From Roseiarcus sp963807735 (lineage in GTDB: Bacteria; Pseudomonadota; Alphaproteobacteria; Rhizobiales; Beijerinckiaceae), in NCBI GenBank assembly GCA_963807735.1, contig CAWEDI010000024.1, forward strand, positions 372,001-436,000: 64,000 bases of DNA, read 5' to 3'. The position numbers and the translations under genes were made by a program. Below are positions 48,994 to 57,786 of the stretch, piece by piece; within the stretch, counting starts at the first letter, position 1, and every line of letters begins with the position of its first letter. The notes beneath the pieces are model-generated. The model was given only the letters and a program-made list of their open reading frames with translations, was not told the DNA's origin and ran no database searches.

Positions 48994-49431
48994 ATGGCTC
49001 GCGTCTATGTCTCCACCGTCATCAACGCGCGCAACGATCGCGTCTGGGCGCGGGTGCGCGATTTCAACGGGCTGCCGAACTGGCATCCCGCGATCGCCGA
49101 AAGCCGCATCGAAGGCGGCGAGCCTTCAGACAAGGTCGGCTGCGTGCGCGACTTCCGCCTGCGCAACGGCGACCGCATCCGCGAGAAGCTGCTCGGCCTC
49201 TCCGACTTCGACATGTTCTGCACCTATTCGATCCTCGAATCGCCGATGGGCGTCGAGAACTATGTCGCGACGCTGCGGTTGACGCCGGTCACCGACGGCG
49301 ACAAGACCTTCATCGAATGGTCGGCGGAATTCGATTGTGCGCCCGATCGCGAGACCGAGCTCATCGACAATATCGGCGGCGGCGTGTTTCAGGGCGGCTT
49401 CGACGCGCTGAAACGGGCGTTCGGAGGTTGA
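48994..49431 (+). CDS. SRPBCC family protein (CoxG/polyketide-cyclase-like), first of two
   Basis: 145 aa. SRPBCC fold hallmarks: STVINARNDRVWARVRDFNG (first strand and helix with Trp), NWHPAIAESRIEGGEPSDKV, VGCVRDFRLRNGDRIREKLL and the late FIEWSAEFDC strand, with a C-terminal helix ending ALKRAFGG. Small ligand-binding proteins of this fold accompany many Cox-type molybdenum-hydroxylase operons. A second, similar copy starts 4 bases after its stop. The ligand is unknown. Confidence 0.88.
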   Translation: MARVYVSTVINARNDRVWARVRDFNGLPNWHPAIAESRIEGGEPSDKVGCVRDFRLRNGDRIREKLLGLSDFDMFCTYSILESPMGVENYVATLRLTPVTDGDKTFIEWSAEFDCAPDRETELIDNIGGGVFQGGFDALKRAFGG

Positions 49432-49434
49432 GGC

Positions 49435-49881
49435 GTGCCGCATATCGTCAAGAGCACGATCCTCGACGCGCCGCTGCACGCGCGTCTGGGAGGCGCTGCG
49501 CGACTTCAACGGCCACGACCGCTGGCATCCCGCGGTGGCGACGAGCCAGATCGAGCGCGCGCAACCCTCGGACAAGATCGGCTGCGTGCGCCGCTTCAAG
49601 CTGAAGGACGGCGTCGGAACTGCGCGAGCAATTGCTGGCGCTGTCCGATCTCGAACAGACGTTCAGCTATTGCCTGCTCGATACGCCGATCCCGATGTTC
49701 AACTATGTCGCGCACGTGCGGCTGTTGCCGGTCACCGACGGCGACCGCACGTTCTGGCATTGGGAGTCGCGCTTCACGACGCGTCCGGGCGACGCCGAGC
49801 GCATCACGCACATGGTCGCCGAGGACATCTATCAGGCCGGCTTCGAGGCGATCCGCAAGACATTTGCTGGAGGCCGCATGA
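49435..49881 (+). CDS. SRPBCC family protein, second of two (three frameshifts)
   Basis: About 147 aa when reconstructed across indels near 49487, 49617 and 49865. Reads VWEALRDFNGHDRWHPAVAT, IERAQPSDKIGCVRRFKLKD, ELREQLLALSDLEQTFSYCL, VAHVRLLPVTDGDRTFWHWE and a C-terminal helix ending RKTLLEAA. Parallels the preceding protein block by block, so this is a tandem duplicate. Its TGA (49879-49881) overlaps the ATG of the FAD-subunit gene, evidence that the reconstructed end is right. Probably a ligand-binding or CoxG-like accessory of the hydroxylase. Confidence 0.75.
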   Translation: MPHIVKSTILDAPLHARLGGAARLQRPRPLASRGGDEPDRARATLGQDRLRAPLQAEGRRRNCASNCWRCPISNRRSAIACSIRRSRCSTMSRTCGCCRSPTATARSGIGSRASRRVRATPSASRTWSPRTSIRPASRRSARHLLEAA

Positions 49882-50717
49882 GCGAGCCCGCGATGCCGAT
49901 AGCCCTGCGCAATTGCGCGAGCGCGGCGGAAGCCGCTGCGGCGCTGACCAACGAGCGTGGCGCGCGCTACCTCGGCGGCGGCACGCTGGTGATGCGCGAC
50001 GTCAACGAGGGCGATCTTTCGTTCTCGACGATCGTGCGCACCGGCGACCGCGCGCTGACCCGTCTCGACACCTCGGGGCAGCGGCTCGTCATCGGCGCCG
50101 GTGTCACCTACGCGATGCTGCTCGCGGCGCGCGAGCTTTCGTTCCTGCATCCCGTGGCGCGTTCGATCGGCGGACCGGCGGTGCGCAATATGGGCACGGT
50201 CGGCGGCAATCTGTTCGCGCCGGCGCCGTTCGGCGATCTCGCCACGGCGTTGCTCGCGCTCGACGCGACGGTTCAGCTCCACGGCGGCTACAGCCCGCGC
50301 GAAATACCGCTCGAAGAGTTCCTGGGCTCGCGCGAGCGCAACTTCAACGCGCTGGTGCTCGCCGTCTCGTTTCCGCGGCCGGCGAGCGCCGAGGCGTTTC
50401 GCTACCGCAAGGTCGCGCGCGTGAAGCCGAAGGGCGCCTCGGTGATAACCATCGCGGCGCACGTTCCGCTGAGCGGCGGCCGCGTCGTCGGCGCCCGCAT
50501 CGCGTTCGGCGCCATGGGCGCGACGCCCTTGCGCGCCAAAGGCGCCGAGCGCGCGCTGGAGGGACGCTCGCTCGACGCCGCGACGATTGCCGCCGCGGCC
50601 CATGCGGCGCTGGAAGGCCTGTCGCCGCAGGACGACGCGCTGGCGAGCGCCTGGTATCGGCGCGAGGTTGCGGGGGTTCATTTGCGACGCCTGCTCAGCG
50701 GCGAGGGTAACGCATGA
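49878..50717 (+). CDS. FAD-binding medium subunit of a molybdenum hydroxylase (CoxM type)
   Basis: 279 aa from ATG 49878. CoxM/CutM FAD motifs are ARYLGGGTLVMRD (about residues 30-42, normally AGGxxL), RSIGGPAVRNMGTVGGNLFA (about 95-114, the second FAD motif TxGGN) and KPKGASVITIAAHV. It transfers electrons from the 2Fe-2S subunit via FAD to the final acceptor. The stop overlaps the next gene's ATG (ATGA). No export signal, so the complex is cytoplasmic, unlike the IorAB-type enzyme at 7419. Confidence 0.92.
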   Translation: MSEPAMPIALRNCASAAEAAAALTNERGARYLGGGTLVMRDVNEGDLSFSTIVRTGDRALTRLDTSGQRLVIGAGVTYAMLLAARELSFLHPVARSIGGPAVRNMGTVGGNLFAPAPFGDLATALLALDATVQLHGGYSPREIPLEEFLGSRERNFNALVLAVSFPRPASAEAFRYRKVARVKPKGASVITIAAHVPLSGGRVVGARIAFGAMGATPLRAKGAERALEGRSLDAATIAAAAHAALEGLSPQDDALASAWYRREVAGVHLRRLLSGEGNA

Positions 50718-51187
50718 AGATTCCGCTGCAATTCAAGCACAACGGCCGCGATGTCGCGTTATTTGTCGAGGGGGGAACGAGCCTGCTCGTGGCGCTGCGC
50801 GAGCAACTCGGCGACACGACGCCGAAGTTTGGTTGCGGGCAGGGCGGCTGCGGCGCCTGCACCGTGCTGGTTGACGGCGCCTCGCAGCTCTCCTGTCTCA
50901 CGCTGGCGGCGGCGGTCGAGGGACGCTCGGTCGAGACGCTGGAAAGCCTGAAGGATGGGCCGCGGCTGCATCCGCTGCAACAGGCGTTCATGAAACATTT
51001 CGCCGCGCAATGCGGCTATTGCACGCCCGGCATGTTGATGGCCGCGAAGGCGCTGCTCGATCGAAATCCGAATCCGACCCACGCCGAAGTGGTCGAGGGC
51101 ATATCCGGCAACATCTGCCGCTGCACGGGCTACGAAGCCATCATCGCCGCCGTGCTTGAGGCGGCCGAAACGCGCGTTCGCGCCTGA
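50714..51187 (+). CDS. (2Fe-2S) small subunit of a molybdenum hydroxylase (CoxS type)
   Basis: 157 aa. First cluster CGQGGCGACTVLVDG (about residues 42-56); second cluster CGYCTPGML and GNICRCTGYEAI (about 103-146). Typical CoxS/XdhC-type iron-sulphur subunit. Coupled to the FAD-subunit gene before it and 13 bases ahead of the large-subunit gene. It completes a three-component enzyme together with the FAD protein and the split molybdopterin subunit. Confidence 0.95.
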   Translation: MKIPLQFKHNGRDVALFVEGGTSLLVALREQLGDTTPKFGCGQGGCGACTVLVDGASQLSCLTLAAAVEGRSVETLESLKDGPRLHPLQQAFMKHFAAQCGYCTPGMLMAAKALLDRNPNPTHAEVVEGISGNICRCTGYEAIIAAVLEAAETRVRA

Positions 51188-51200
51188 AGGAACTTGATCA

Positions 51201-52736
51201 ATGTTGGAGCTTCGCAAGGACTATTTCGCCGACGAACGCGACGACAAACTGAACGAGATCGGCAAGGGCACGCAGCGCCAGGACATGCTCGGCCATGTCA
51301 CCGGCGCCTCGACCTATTTCAACGACCATAAATTGCAGGGCCTCTTGCATCTGCAAGTACTGCGCAGCGCGCATTCGCACGCACGACTCAGGCGGATCGA
51401 CGTCAGCGAGGCCGAACGCTCGCCGGGGGTAAGGCGGATCATCAGCGGGCGCGACGTGCCGCGCAATCTCAACACGCTGCTGTCACTCATCAACTTCGGC
51501 GTCGACGACGAGCCGACGCTCGCGGTCGACAAGGTGCGCTACAAGGGCGAGCCGATCGTCGCCGTGGTTGCCGACAGCCCGCGCGAGGCGTTCGAGGCTT
51601 TGGCGAAGATCAAAGTCGACTACGAGCCGCTGCCGACCATCTTCGACGTCGAGGAGGCGTTGAAGCCGGGCGCGCCGGTCATCAACGAAACCTATCCGAA
51701 GAACACCTTCACCTATCACGAACGCTACGATCATCAGAAGCTCAGGTTCGGTGACGTCGAGCGCGGCTTCGCCGAGGCCGATCATGTCATCGAGCATCGC
51801 TATCAAATGTCGCCGATCGAGCACGCGCCGACCGAGACCAACGGCTCGATCGCGGTCCCCGACACCAATGGCCGCTACACTGTCTACACCTCAACGCAGG
51901 CGTTGTTCTTCTCGCTCGACACCTGCGCGAAAATCCTCAACGTGCCCTCCAACACGTTTCATTTCATCGGCGGCACCGTCGGCGGCGGCTTCGGCGGCAA
52001 GGTTGACACGTTGACCGAACCGCTCTCGATCCTCGGCGCGATGCTGACCGGCAAGCCGGTGCGCTATGTGTTCGGCCGCGAGGAGGAGATGCAATACGGG
52101 CCGCCGCGCGGCGCGGAACGCATCTTCGTCAAGGACGGCGTCAAGCGCGACGGCCGCATCGTCGCGCGCAAGATCCGCGCGTATTTTGATAGCGGCGCCT
52201 ACACGCGACTCTCCAGCTACGCCGTCGTCAAATGCGTCGCGCATCTGCCGGGGCCGTACACGATCCCCAACGTCTACGGCGACGTCTATTGTGTGTTCAC
52301 CAACCGAACCCCGGCGACCGCGATGCGCGGCTTCGGCGTCACCGGCGTCGATTTCGCCATCGAATGTCAGATGGATCGGTTGGCCGAGCTCGTCGGCATG
52401 GACCCGATGGAGTTCCGCATCCTCAACGCCTATCGCGACGGCGACATGAAGGCGCATCGGCGCGAGGCGAAGGGCACGGCGCTGGTGGAATGCGTGCAAG
52501 TGGCCGCGGAGAAGGCGAAATGGCCGATCCGCGACGAGTTCCGCCGCATGTCGTCGCGCCAGGGCGGCCGCCGCGAGGCGCCGCCGCCGGCGCGCGAAGC
52601 GACGCCGCCGTCGCGCCCGGTCTACGAGCGCGCGCCGGTCTACGAGCCGGCCGCCGCGCCGCCGCCGCCGGCGCCCGCGCCCGCGCCTGCCTATAGCGCG
52701 ACGCGTTTCTCATCGGTGTTCGGCAGGAGGCGCTGA
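51201..52736 (+). CDS. Molybdopterin-binding large subunit, N-terminal half (split CoxL-like)
   Basis: 511 aa. Residues 1-440 are the N-terminal half of a xanthine-oxidase-family large subunit: GKGTQRQDMLGHVTGASTYF, VVADSPREAFEALAKIKVDY, GTVGGGFGGKVDTLTEPLSI (about 255-274) and TPATAMRGFGVTGVDFAIEC (molybdopterin contact). Instead of continuing, the chain enters a basic and then Pro/Ala/Tyr-rich tail (RPVYERAPVYEPAAAPPPPA) and stops at FGRRR. The rest of the enzyme is the next gene. The frame contains no other break, so the split appears genuine. Neither half could hold the complete molybdenum site alone. Confidence 0.92.
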   Translation: MLELRKDYFADERDDKLNEIGKGTQRQDMLGHVTGASTYFNDHKLQGLLHLQVLRSAHSHARLRRIDVSEAERSPGVRRIISGRDVPRNLNTLLSLINFGVDDEPTLAVDKVRYKGEPIVAVVADSPREAFEALAKIKVDYEPLPTIFDVEEALKPGAPVINETYPKNTFTYHERYDHQKLRFGDVERGFAEADHVIEHRYQMSPIEHAPTETNGSIAVPDTNGRYTVYTSTQALFFSLDTCAKILNVPSNTFHFIGGTVGGGFGGKVDTLTEPLSILGAMLTGKPVRYVFGREEEMQYGPPRGAERIFVKDGVKRDGRIVARKIRAYFDSGAYTRLSSYAVVKCVAHLPGPYTIPNVYGDVYCVFTNRTPATAMRGFGVTGVDFAIECQMDRLAELVGMDPMEFRILNAYRDGDMKAHRREAKGTALVECVQVAAEKAKWPIRDEFRRMSSRQGGRREAPPPAREATPPSRPVYERAPVYEPAAAPPPPAPAPAPAYSATRFSSVFGRRR

Positions 52737-52737
52737 G

Positions 52738-53760
52738 ATGGCGAGGCATCGCGGACGCGGCATCGCGTCAATCAACTATCCCATCGGCATGAACCTCGGC
52801 GGCGACCCGAGCCAGGCGATCGTCCATTCCAATCCGACCGGCAAGTTCACCGTATCGCTGTCGTCGATCGACCTCGGCCAGGGCATGAAATCGGTGACGC
52901 GGCAGATTTGCGCGGAAACGCTCGGCGTTCCCGTCGAGGACGTTTTCGTCGACACCGCCGACTCCGACACCGGCCCGCATTGCATGGGCTCCTTCGCCTC
53001 GCGCGGCACGCATCGCGTCGGTAACGCCGTGATGGCGGCGGCGCGTGAGGCGCGCGGCGTGATGATGGAAGCCGCCGCCGAGGAACTCGAAGTCAACGCC
53101 GCCGATTTGGAGACCGACGGTTGCGGCAACATCCATGTCAAGGGCGCTCCGCATCGTTCCATCTCCACCAAAGAAGTGGCGATGGCCGCGCAGTTCAAGC
53201 AGGGCAAAACCATCGCGGGACGCGGCATTTTTCTGGTGCCGCTCTCCGCCGTCGATCCCGAAACCGGCGAAATGTCGCCCGCCACCTGCTACGCGCACGC
53301 CTGTCTGGTCGCCGAGGTCGAGGTCGACGACGAAACCGGCGAGGTCGATATGATCCGGATGGACAGCGCTTATGAGCTAGGCCGTGCGCTGAACCCGCGT
53401 CTGGTTGAGCAGCAACTCGTCGGCGGCGCCTGGATGGGCGTCAGTCACGCGCTGTTCGAGACGACGGAGCCGTACTATCCCAATCCCAAGCAGGGACCGC
53501 GCGACTTCGTCGAATATGTGATGCCGGGGCCAGGCGATATTTGTCCGCACGACATCGCCGTGCTGGAGCGCCCTGCGCCGGACGGACCTTATGGCGCGAA
53601 AGGGCCCGGCGAGATGTGCGCCAACCCCGTGTTGCCGGCCGTCGCCAATGCGATCTACAACGCGGTCGGCGTGCGCGTCGATGAACTGCCAATCACCGCG
53701 GAGAAGGTCCTGCGCGGCCTGAAGGCGCAGGGCGGCGCGCGACCGAAGGGGCGGCGATGA
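52738..53760 (+). CDS. Molybdopterin-binding large subunit, C-terminal half (split CoxL-like)
   Basis: 340 aa from ATG 52738. A perfect AGGAGG (52725-52730) seven bases ahead lies inside the end of the previous gene, so this half is independently initiated. It carries the remaining molybdenum-site blocks: IDLGQGMKSVTRQICAETLG, DSDTGPHCMGSFASRGTHRV and the catalytic Glu in GAKGPGEMCANPVLPA (about residues 285-300). Both halves together match the usual large subunit of about 780 aa plus the tail. A split large subunit has precedent in the nicotinate dehydrogenase of Eubacterium barkeri (NdhL/NdhM). Confidence 0.92.
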   Translation: MARHRGRGIASINYPIGMNLGGDPSQAIVHSNPTGKFTVSLSSIDLGQGMKSVTRQICAETLGVPVEDVFVDTADSDTGPHCMGSFASRGTHRVGNAVMAAAREARGVMMEAAAEELEVNAADLETDGCGNIHVKGAPHRSISTKEVAMAAQFKQGKTIAGRGIFLVPLSAVDPETGEMSPATCYAHACLVAEVEVDDETGEVDMIRMDSAYELGRALNPRLVEQQLVGGAWMGVSHALFETTEPYYPNPKQGPRDFVEYVMPGPGDICPHDIAVLERPAPDGPYGAKGPGEMCANPVLPAVANAIYNAVGVRVDELPITAEKVLRGLKAQGGARPKGRR

Positions 53761-53796
53761 TGTTGGGCTTTGGCTTCAATACGGAGGCCTCCCGTC

Positions 53797-53819
53797 ATGG
53801 CCGGGCTGGTCCCGGCCAT
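53797..53819. repeat. GGCCGGG hairpin repeat
   Basis: ATGGCCGGG, a five-base loop and CCCGGCCAT, followed by CCACG. Same sequence family as 39363-39385. It lies in the 239-base gap between the CoxL halves and the MoxR gene, which otherwise contains only the next repeat. Confidence 0.65.
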
Positions 53820-53864
53820 CCACGCCAGCGCGTGCAGCCGCGACTTGCGAGGGGCCAGAGCACC

Positions 53865-53968
53865 GTCGCTGCGAGCGAAGCGAAGCAATCCAACTCCGGG
53901 AGATCGTCCGTTATCTGGATAGAGCAGACTCTCGGAACCGTGGATTGCTTCGCTTCGCTCGCAATGAC
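53865..53968. repeat. Palindromic intergenic repeat, copy 4
   Basis: Left arm GTCGCTGCGAGCGAAGCGAA..GCAATCCA, right arm TGGATTGCTTCGCTTCGCTC..GCAATGAC; total about 104 bases. It is the closest to the perfect palindrome of the five copies. It ends 31 bases before the MoxR start. Confidence 0.8.
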
Positions 53969-53999
53969 AATTCAATTCCATCGCGAAATGCTCTAGCGC

Positions 54000-54881
54000 A
54001 TGGCCCCGCGACAAAACATCGTCGGCATCGGCAGCCCGGACGCGCTGGAGCGCGCGCTGCGCGCAGCGTATTATCTCGCCGACGACGGCGTCGCCACCGC
54101 CGCCTATCTCGCGCTGGCGCTCGGCAAGCCGTTGCTCCTGGAAGGCGCTCCCGGCGTCGGCAAGACCGAATGCGCCAAGGCGATCGCCGCGGTGCTCGCG
54201 CGCCGTCTCATCCGGCTGCAATGCTACGAAGGCATCGACGCCTCGGCGGCGCTCTACGAATGGAACTATCCGCGCCAAATGCTGGCGATCCGGCAGGCCG
54301 GCGATCAATCGATTGACATCTACGGCGAGAGCTTCCTGATCGAGCGCCCGATGCTCGCCGTGTTGCGCGCCCCGGATTCGACCGTGTTGCTGATCGACGA
54401 AATCGATCGCTCGGATCAGGAGTTCGAGGCCTATCTGCTGGAGTTCCTGTCCGACTTCCAGATCTCGATCCCCGAGCGCGGGACCGTGCGCGCCATGGAG
54501 CGGCCGGTCGTCGTGCTGACCTCCAACCGAACGCGCGACTTGCACGAGGCGTTGCGCCGCCGTTGCGTCTATCATTGGATTGACTATCCCACGCCCGAGC
54601 GCGAGGCGCGTATCGTGATGATGCGCGCTTCGACGGTGGCGGAGGCGACGGCGAACGCCGTGGTCGCCGCCGTTGGCAAGCTGAGGCGCGAACCCCTGAG
54701 CAAAGCGCCCGGCATTGCCGAGGCGGTTGATTGGGCCGAGGCGGCGACCCTGCTCAATCAGGGCGGGGCGCGTTGGCCGGATGCGTTCCGGCGCTCGATC
54801 GGCGTTGCGCTGAAGGACGAGGAAGACCTCGCCTATATTCGCCCGCGGCTGGAGGCCATCATCGCCGAGGCGGCGGCGTGA
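54000..54881 (+). CDS. MoxR-family AAA+ ATPase (CoxD-like)
   Basis: 293 aa. Walker A LLEGAPGVGKTECAKAIAAV (about residues 46-65), Walker B VLLIDEIDRSDQEFEAYLLE (about 126-145), sensor 1 VVLTSNRTRDLHEALRRRC (with arginine finger). MoxR/CoxD ATPases act with a VWA-domain partner to finish or insert the metal centre of molybdenum hydroxylases; CoxD is needed to mature the CO dehydrogenase active site. The VWA partner gene overlaps its stop (GTGA). Confidence 0.93.
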   Translation: MAPRQNIVGIGSPDALERALRAAYYLADDGVATAAYLALALGKPLLLEGAPGVGKTECAKAIAAVLARRLIRLQCYEGIDASAALYEWNYPRQMLAIRQAGDQSIDIYGESFLIERPMLAVLRAPDSTVLLIDEIDRSDQEFEAYLLEFLSDFQISIPERGTVRAMERPVVVLTSNRTRDLHEALRRRCVYHWIDYPTPEREARIVMMRASTVAEATANAVVAAVGKLRREPLSKAPGIAEAVDWAEAATLLNQGGARWPDAFRRSIGVALKDEEDLAYIRPRLEAIIAEAAA

Positions 54882-55990
54882 GCAACGAGCCGCTTCCCCG
54901 CGCCGCCCGCGCGTTCGTCGATTTCGTCGCGCTGCTGCGCCTGAACGGCTTCGCCGTCGCGCCGGAGCAGACAACGTCATTTCTGGAGGCGATTTCGCTG
55001 CTCGGCCCGCGCCACTTGGAGGACATCAGGCAAGCGGGCCTGGCGACGCTTGCGCCGCCGCCGGAGCGCCGCGCGGCGTTCGACGCGCTGTTCCTAATCC
55101 ACTTCCTCGGCCGCGAACCGGCCGAGGCGGAGGGCGACAGCGACGAGACGCTGCGCATCCAGGAAGACGCGCGCGGCGAAGACGAGCCGCTTGTCGCCGA
55201 CGAGGTCAACGAGTCCGGCCAGGCCGCGGCGCGCGCCGAGGCGGTGGTTGAACGGCGGTTCGAGGCGACGCCAGGCGGCGCGGCGCTGCGGCGGTTGGAG
55301 CGCGAGGCGCAGCGTCGCCTCCCGCGCCGGCGCGGCCATCGCCGCATGCGCGCTCGCCGCGGCCCGTTCGCCGATCTGCGCCGCACCTTGCGCGAGAGCG
55401 CGCGCACCGACGGCGAGATCATGCGCCTCAACAGACTCAAACGGAGACCGCGCGCGCGAAAACTGCTGGTGCTGATCGACGTCTCCGGTTCGATGAAACA
55501 GCGCACCGACGATAACCTGAGATTGGCGCATGCGCTGACACAGAGTGCCCCGGCGGTGGAGACCTTCACCTTCGGCACGCGGCTCACGCGCGTCACGCGC
55601 GCGCTGAGGCTGAAGCTGCGCGAGCAGGCTTTGCGCGCCGCCGCTCAGATCGTCAGCGATTGGGACGGCGGCACCCGCATCGGCGATGCGTTGCAGGCGT
55701 TTCTCGCGGTTCCTCGGTTCGCCGGCTACGCTCGCGGCGCGGCGGTCGTGGTGATTTCGGACGGTCTGGAACGCGGCGACGTGTTCGCCATGCGCGACGC
55801 GGCGGCGAAACTGTCGCGACGCGCGTGGCGGTTCGATTGGTTGACGCCGCTCGCCACCAACCGCGCCTTCACGCCGCAGACCGCCGGCCTCACCGCCATC
55901 CGACCGTTCGTCGACGAGATGGCGGACGGCGGTTCGTCCGAGGCGATCGTCAGGCATATCCTATCTCTTCAGCGGTGGAGGGCGGCGTGA
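54878..55990 (+). CDS. VWA domain protein, CoxE-like
   Basis: 370 aa from a GTG at 54878, overlapping the MoxR stop. The C-terminal von Willebrand A domain has the metal site LVLIDVSGSMKQRTDDNLRL (DxSxS, about residues 201-220), then SDWDGGTRIGDALQ and VVVISDGLERGD. The middle is strongly basic (RRLEREAQRRLPRRRGHRRM). CoxE-type partner of the MoxR ATPase for maturation of the neighbouring hydroxylase. Coupled to the amidohydrolase gene by another GTGA overlap, linking enzyme maturation and downstream catabolism in one transcript. Confidence 0.93.
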   Translation: MSNEPLPRAARAFVDFVALLRLNGFAVAPEQTTSFLEAISLLGPRHLEDIRQAGLATLAPPPERRAAFDALFLIHFLGREPAEAEGDSDETLRIQEDARGEDEPLVADEVNESGQAAARAEAVVERRFEATPGGAALRRLEREAQRRLPRRRGHRRMRARRGPFADLRRTLRESARTDGEIMRLNRLKRRPRARKLLVLIDVSGSMKQRTDDNLRLAHALTQSAPAVETFTFGTRLTRVTRALRLKLREQALRAAAQIVSDWDGGTRIGDALQAFLAVPRFAGYARGAAVVVISDGLERGDVFAMRDAAAKLSRRAWRFDWLTPLATNRAFTPQTAGLTAIRPFVDEMADGGSSEAIVRHILSLQRWRAA

Positions 55991-56880
55991 TCGAGATCGT
56001 CGACGCGCATCATCACATCTGGCGCCAGGCCGACCTACCGTGGTTGGTCGGGCCGATGCAGCCGCGCATTTTTGGGCCCTATGAACCGATCCGACGCGAC
56101 TATCCGATCGCGGAATATCTTGAGGACGTCGCCGGGACCGGGGTCGTCCAATCGGTCTATGTGCAGACCAACTGGGCCAAGGGCGATTTCGAGCGCGAGG
56201 CGGAATGGGTGCAGCAAACGAACGCCGAAACTGGCTGGCCGCACGCGATCGTCGCTTACGCCGATCTCAGCGTCGACGACGCACGGCCGCAGTTCGATCG
56301 TCTCGCGCGGCATTCGCTGGTGAGGGGCGTGCGGATGCAACTGCATTGGCACGAGAACCCGATGTACCGCTTCGCCGGAAGAGCGGACCTCTGCGACGAT
56401 CCGACCATCCAGCGCAACGTCGGCCGGCTCGCCGACCATGGTTGGAGCTTCGATCTCCAGGTGTTTGCGCCGCAGATGGCGAGCGCCGCGAGGCTCGCCG
56501 AGGTTTGCCCCGACGTGACCTTCGTGTTGCAGCATGCCGGCATGTGGGAGGATCTCTCCGCCAAAGGCAGGGCGCAATGGATCGCCGGCATGACGCTACT
56601 TGCCGCGCGGCCCAATGTCGTCAGCAAATTGTCGGGCCTCGGCACGTTCCTTCATCGCAACGACGCCGCGCATATCGCCGCCGTCATGCGCGAGACGATA
56701 GGGCTGTTCGGCGCCGGGCGTTGCCTGTTCGGCTCCAACTTCCCGATCGAGAAGTTATGGGCCGATTACAAGTCGCTGGTCAGCGCGCATCTCGCGGCGG
56801 CCGGGAATTTCTCACCGGCCGAGCAGACGGCGATTTTCGCGGACACGGCGCGAAAGGTTTACAAATTAGCGCCGAAGTAA
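55987..56880 (+). CDS. Amidohydrolase family protein (lactonase/decarboxylase-type TIM barrel)
   Basis: 297 aa from a GTG at 55987. The metal motif DAHHHIWRQADLPWL is at residues 5-19 (HxH); FVLQHAGMWED and the late FGSNFPIEKLW (Asn/Asp position of the barrel's strand 8) follow. It belongs to the amidohydrolase_2 group with L-fuconolactonase and 2-pyrone-4,6-dicarboxylate lactonase. Likely opens a lactone or cleaves an amide formed downstream of the hydroxylase. The exact substrate is unknown. Confidence 0.9.
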   Translation: MIEIVDAHHHIWRQADLPWLVGPMQPRIFGPYEPIRRDYPIAEYLEDVAGTGVVQSVYVQTNWAKGDFEREAEWVQQTNAETGWPHAIVAYADLSVDDARPQFDRLARHSLVRGVRMQLHWHENPMYRFAGRADLCDDPTIQRNVGRLADHGWSFDLQVFAPQMASAARLAEVCPDVTFVLQHAGMWEDLSAKGRAQWIAGMTLLAARPNVVSKLSGLGTFLHRNDAAHIAAVMRETIGLFGAGRCLFGSNFPIEKLWADYKSLVSAHLAAAGNFSPAEQTAIFADTARKVYKLAPK

Positions 56881-56923
56881 TTCGCATGGCCAAATAGGCG
56901 CGACGGGACGAACGGGAGGAAAC

Positions 56924-57772
56924 ATGGCGCTGGAAATAAAGATCCTTGATTACGGCGACATCGAGCTGGAATCGAGCTTCCTCGTACTCGGCCGCGATTG
57001 CGGGCGCACGCGTCGGGTGCTGACCCTCGGCTTTCTCATCGTCGGCGGCCCATATCCCGTCGTTGTCGATACGGGTTACCGCTCCAATCAGATCATGGAG
57101 GTCCTCGGCATGCGAGGGCTTCAGTACCACGAGAACATGATCGAGAACCAGTTGAAGCGCCACGGCCTGCGCATGGGCGACGTGCGTTATGTCTTGCACA
57201 CGCACTTGCACATCGATCATGCCGGCAAGGACGATCTGTTCCCGATGAACACGACGGTCGGCGTCAACCGCCGGGAGCTGGAATATTCCGTCTCGGGCCT
57301 CATGCACCCGCAATATCCGGCGCCGGACATCAAGCACCTGATAGATCGCCTGCACACAAAGAGCGCGCTGCGCTTCTTTGATCTCGAAATAACCGGTCCC
57401 GTTGAACTGTTTCCCGGCGTCTATCTGGAAGCGGCGAACGCGCATACGGAGGGGTCGATGAACATTCATGTTCACACCAACGACGGGGTAGCCACGATCT
57501 GCGGCGACGTGATCTACGACTTCAACGATCAGATCGTCACGCCGTTCAACGAAATCCACGATCAGGAGCCGCGCACCACCGGCAATCACGGCGGCTCGAA
57601 ACGCGCGGAGAAGGCGTCAATCAAGAAGCTGTTAAGCCAATCGCGCTATCTGCTGCCCGTTCACGACCGGCCCGCCAAGATCGAGGCCGGTATGGTCGTT
57701 GGGCGTTTGCACGATCAGGTGCCCGGTCCGATCACCCAATCGCTGCCGCGCCGCGAATGGTTTCCCGCCTGA
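56924..57772 (+). CDS. MBL-fold metallo-hydrolase (N-acyl-homoserine-lactonase-like)
   Basis: 282 aa, with GGGAGGAAAC ahead of the ATG. The dinuclear metal motif is HTHLHIDHAGKDDLF (HxHxDH, about residues 90-104), followed by ANAHTEGSMNIHVHTNDG, CGDVIYDFNDQ and a late HDRPAKIE, all metal-ligand positions. The closest recognisable group is AHL-lactonase/AttM-like enzymes, which open gamma-lactones. With the amidohydrolase before it and the SMP-30 domain after it, this makes three potential lactonases in a row. A catabolic lactonase is more likely here than quorum quenching. Confidence 0.9.
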   Translation: MALEIKILDYGDIELESSFLVLGRDCGRTRRVLTLGFLIVGGPYPVVVDTGYRSNQIMEVLGMRGLQYHENMIENQLKRHGLRMGDVRYVLHTHLHIDHAGKDDLFPMNTTVGVNRRELEYSVSGLMHPQYPAPDIKHLIDRLHTKSALRFFDLEITGPVELFPGVYLEAANAHTEGSMNIHVHTNDGVATICGDVIYDFNDQIVTPFNEIHDQEPRTTGNHGGSKRAEKASIKKLLSQSRYLLPVHDRPAKIEAGMVVGRLHDQVPGPITQSLPRREWFPA

Positions 57773-57786
57773 CCGGAGTTGCTTCC

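Noticed and set aside
42387..49881. Programmed frameshifting as the reason for the broken frames
   Set aside because: There are far too many shifts at unrelated sequences, in different families and without slippery heptamers or stimulatory structures; indel error fits better.
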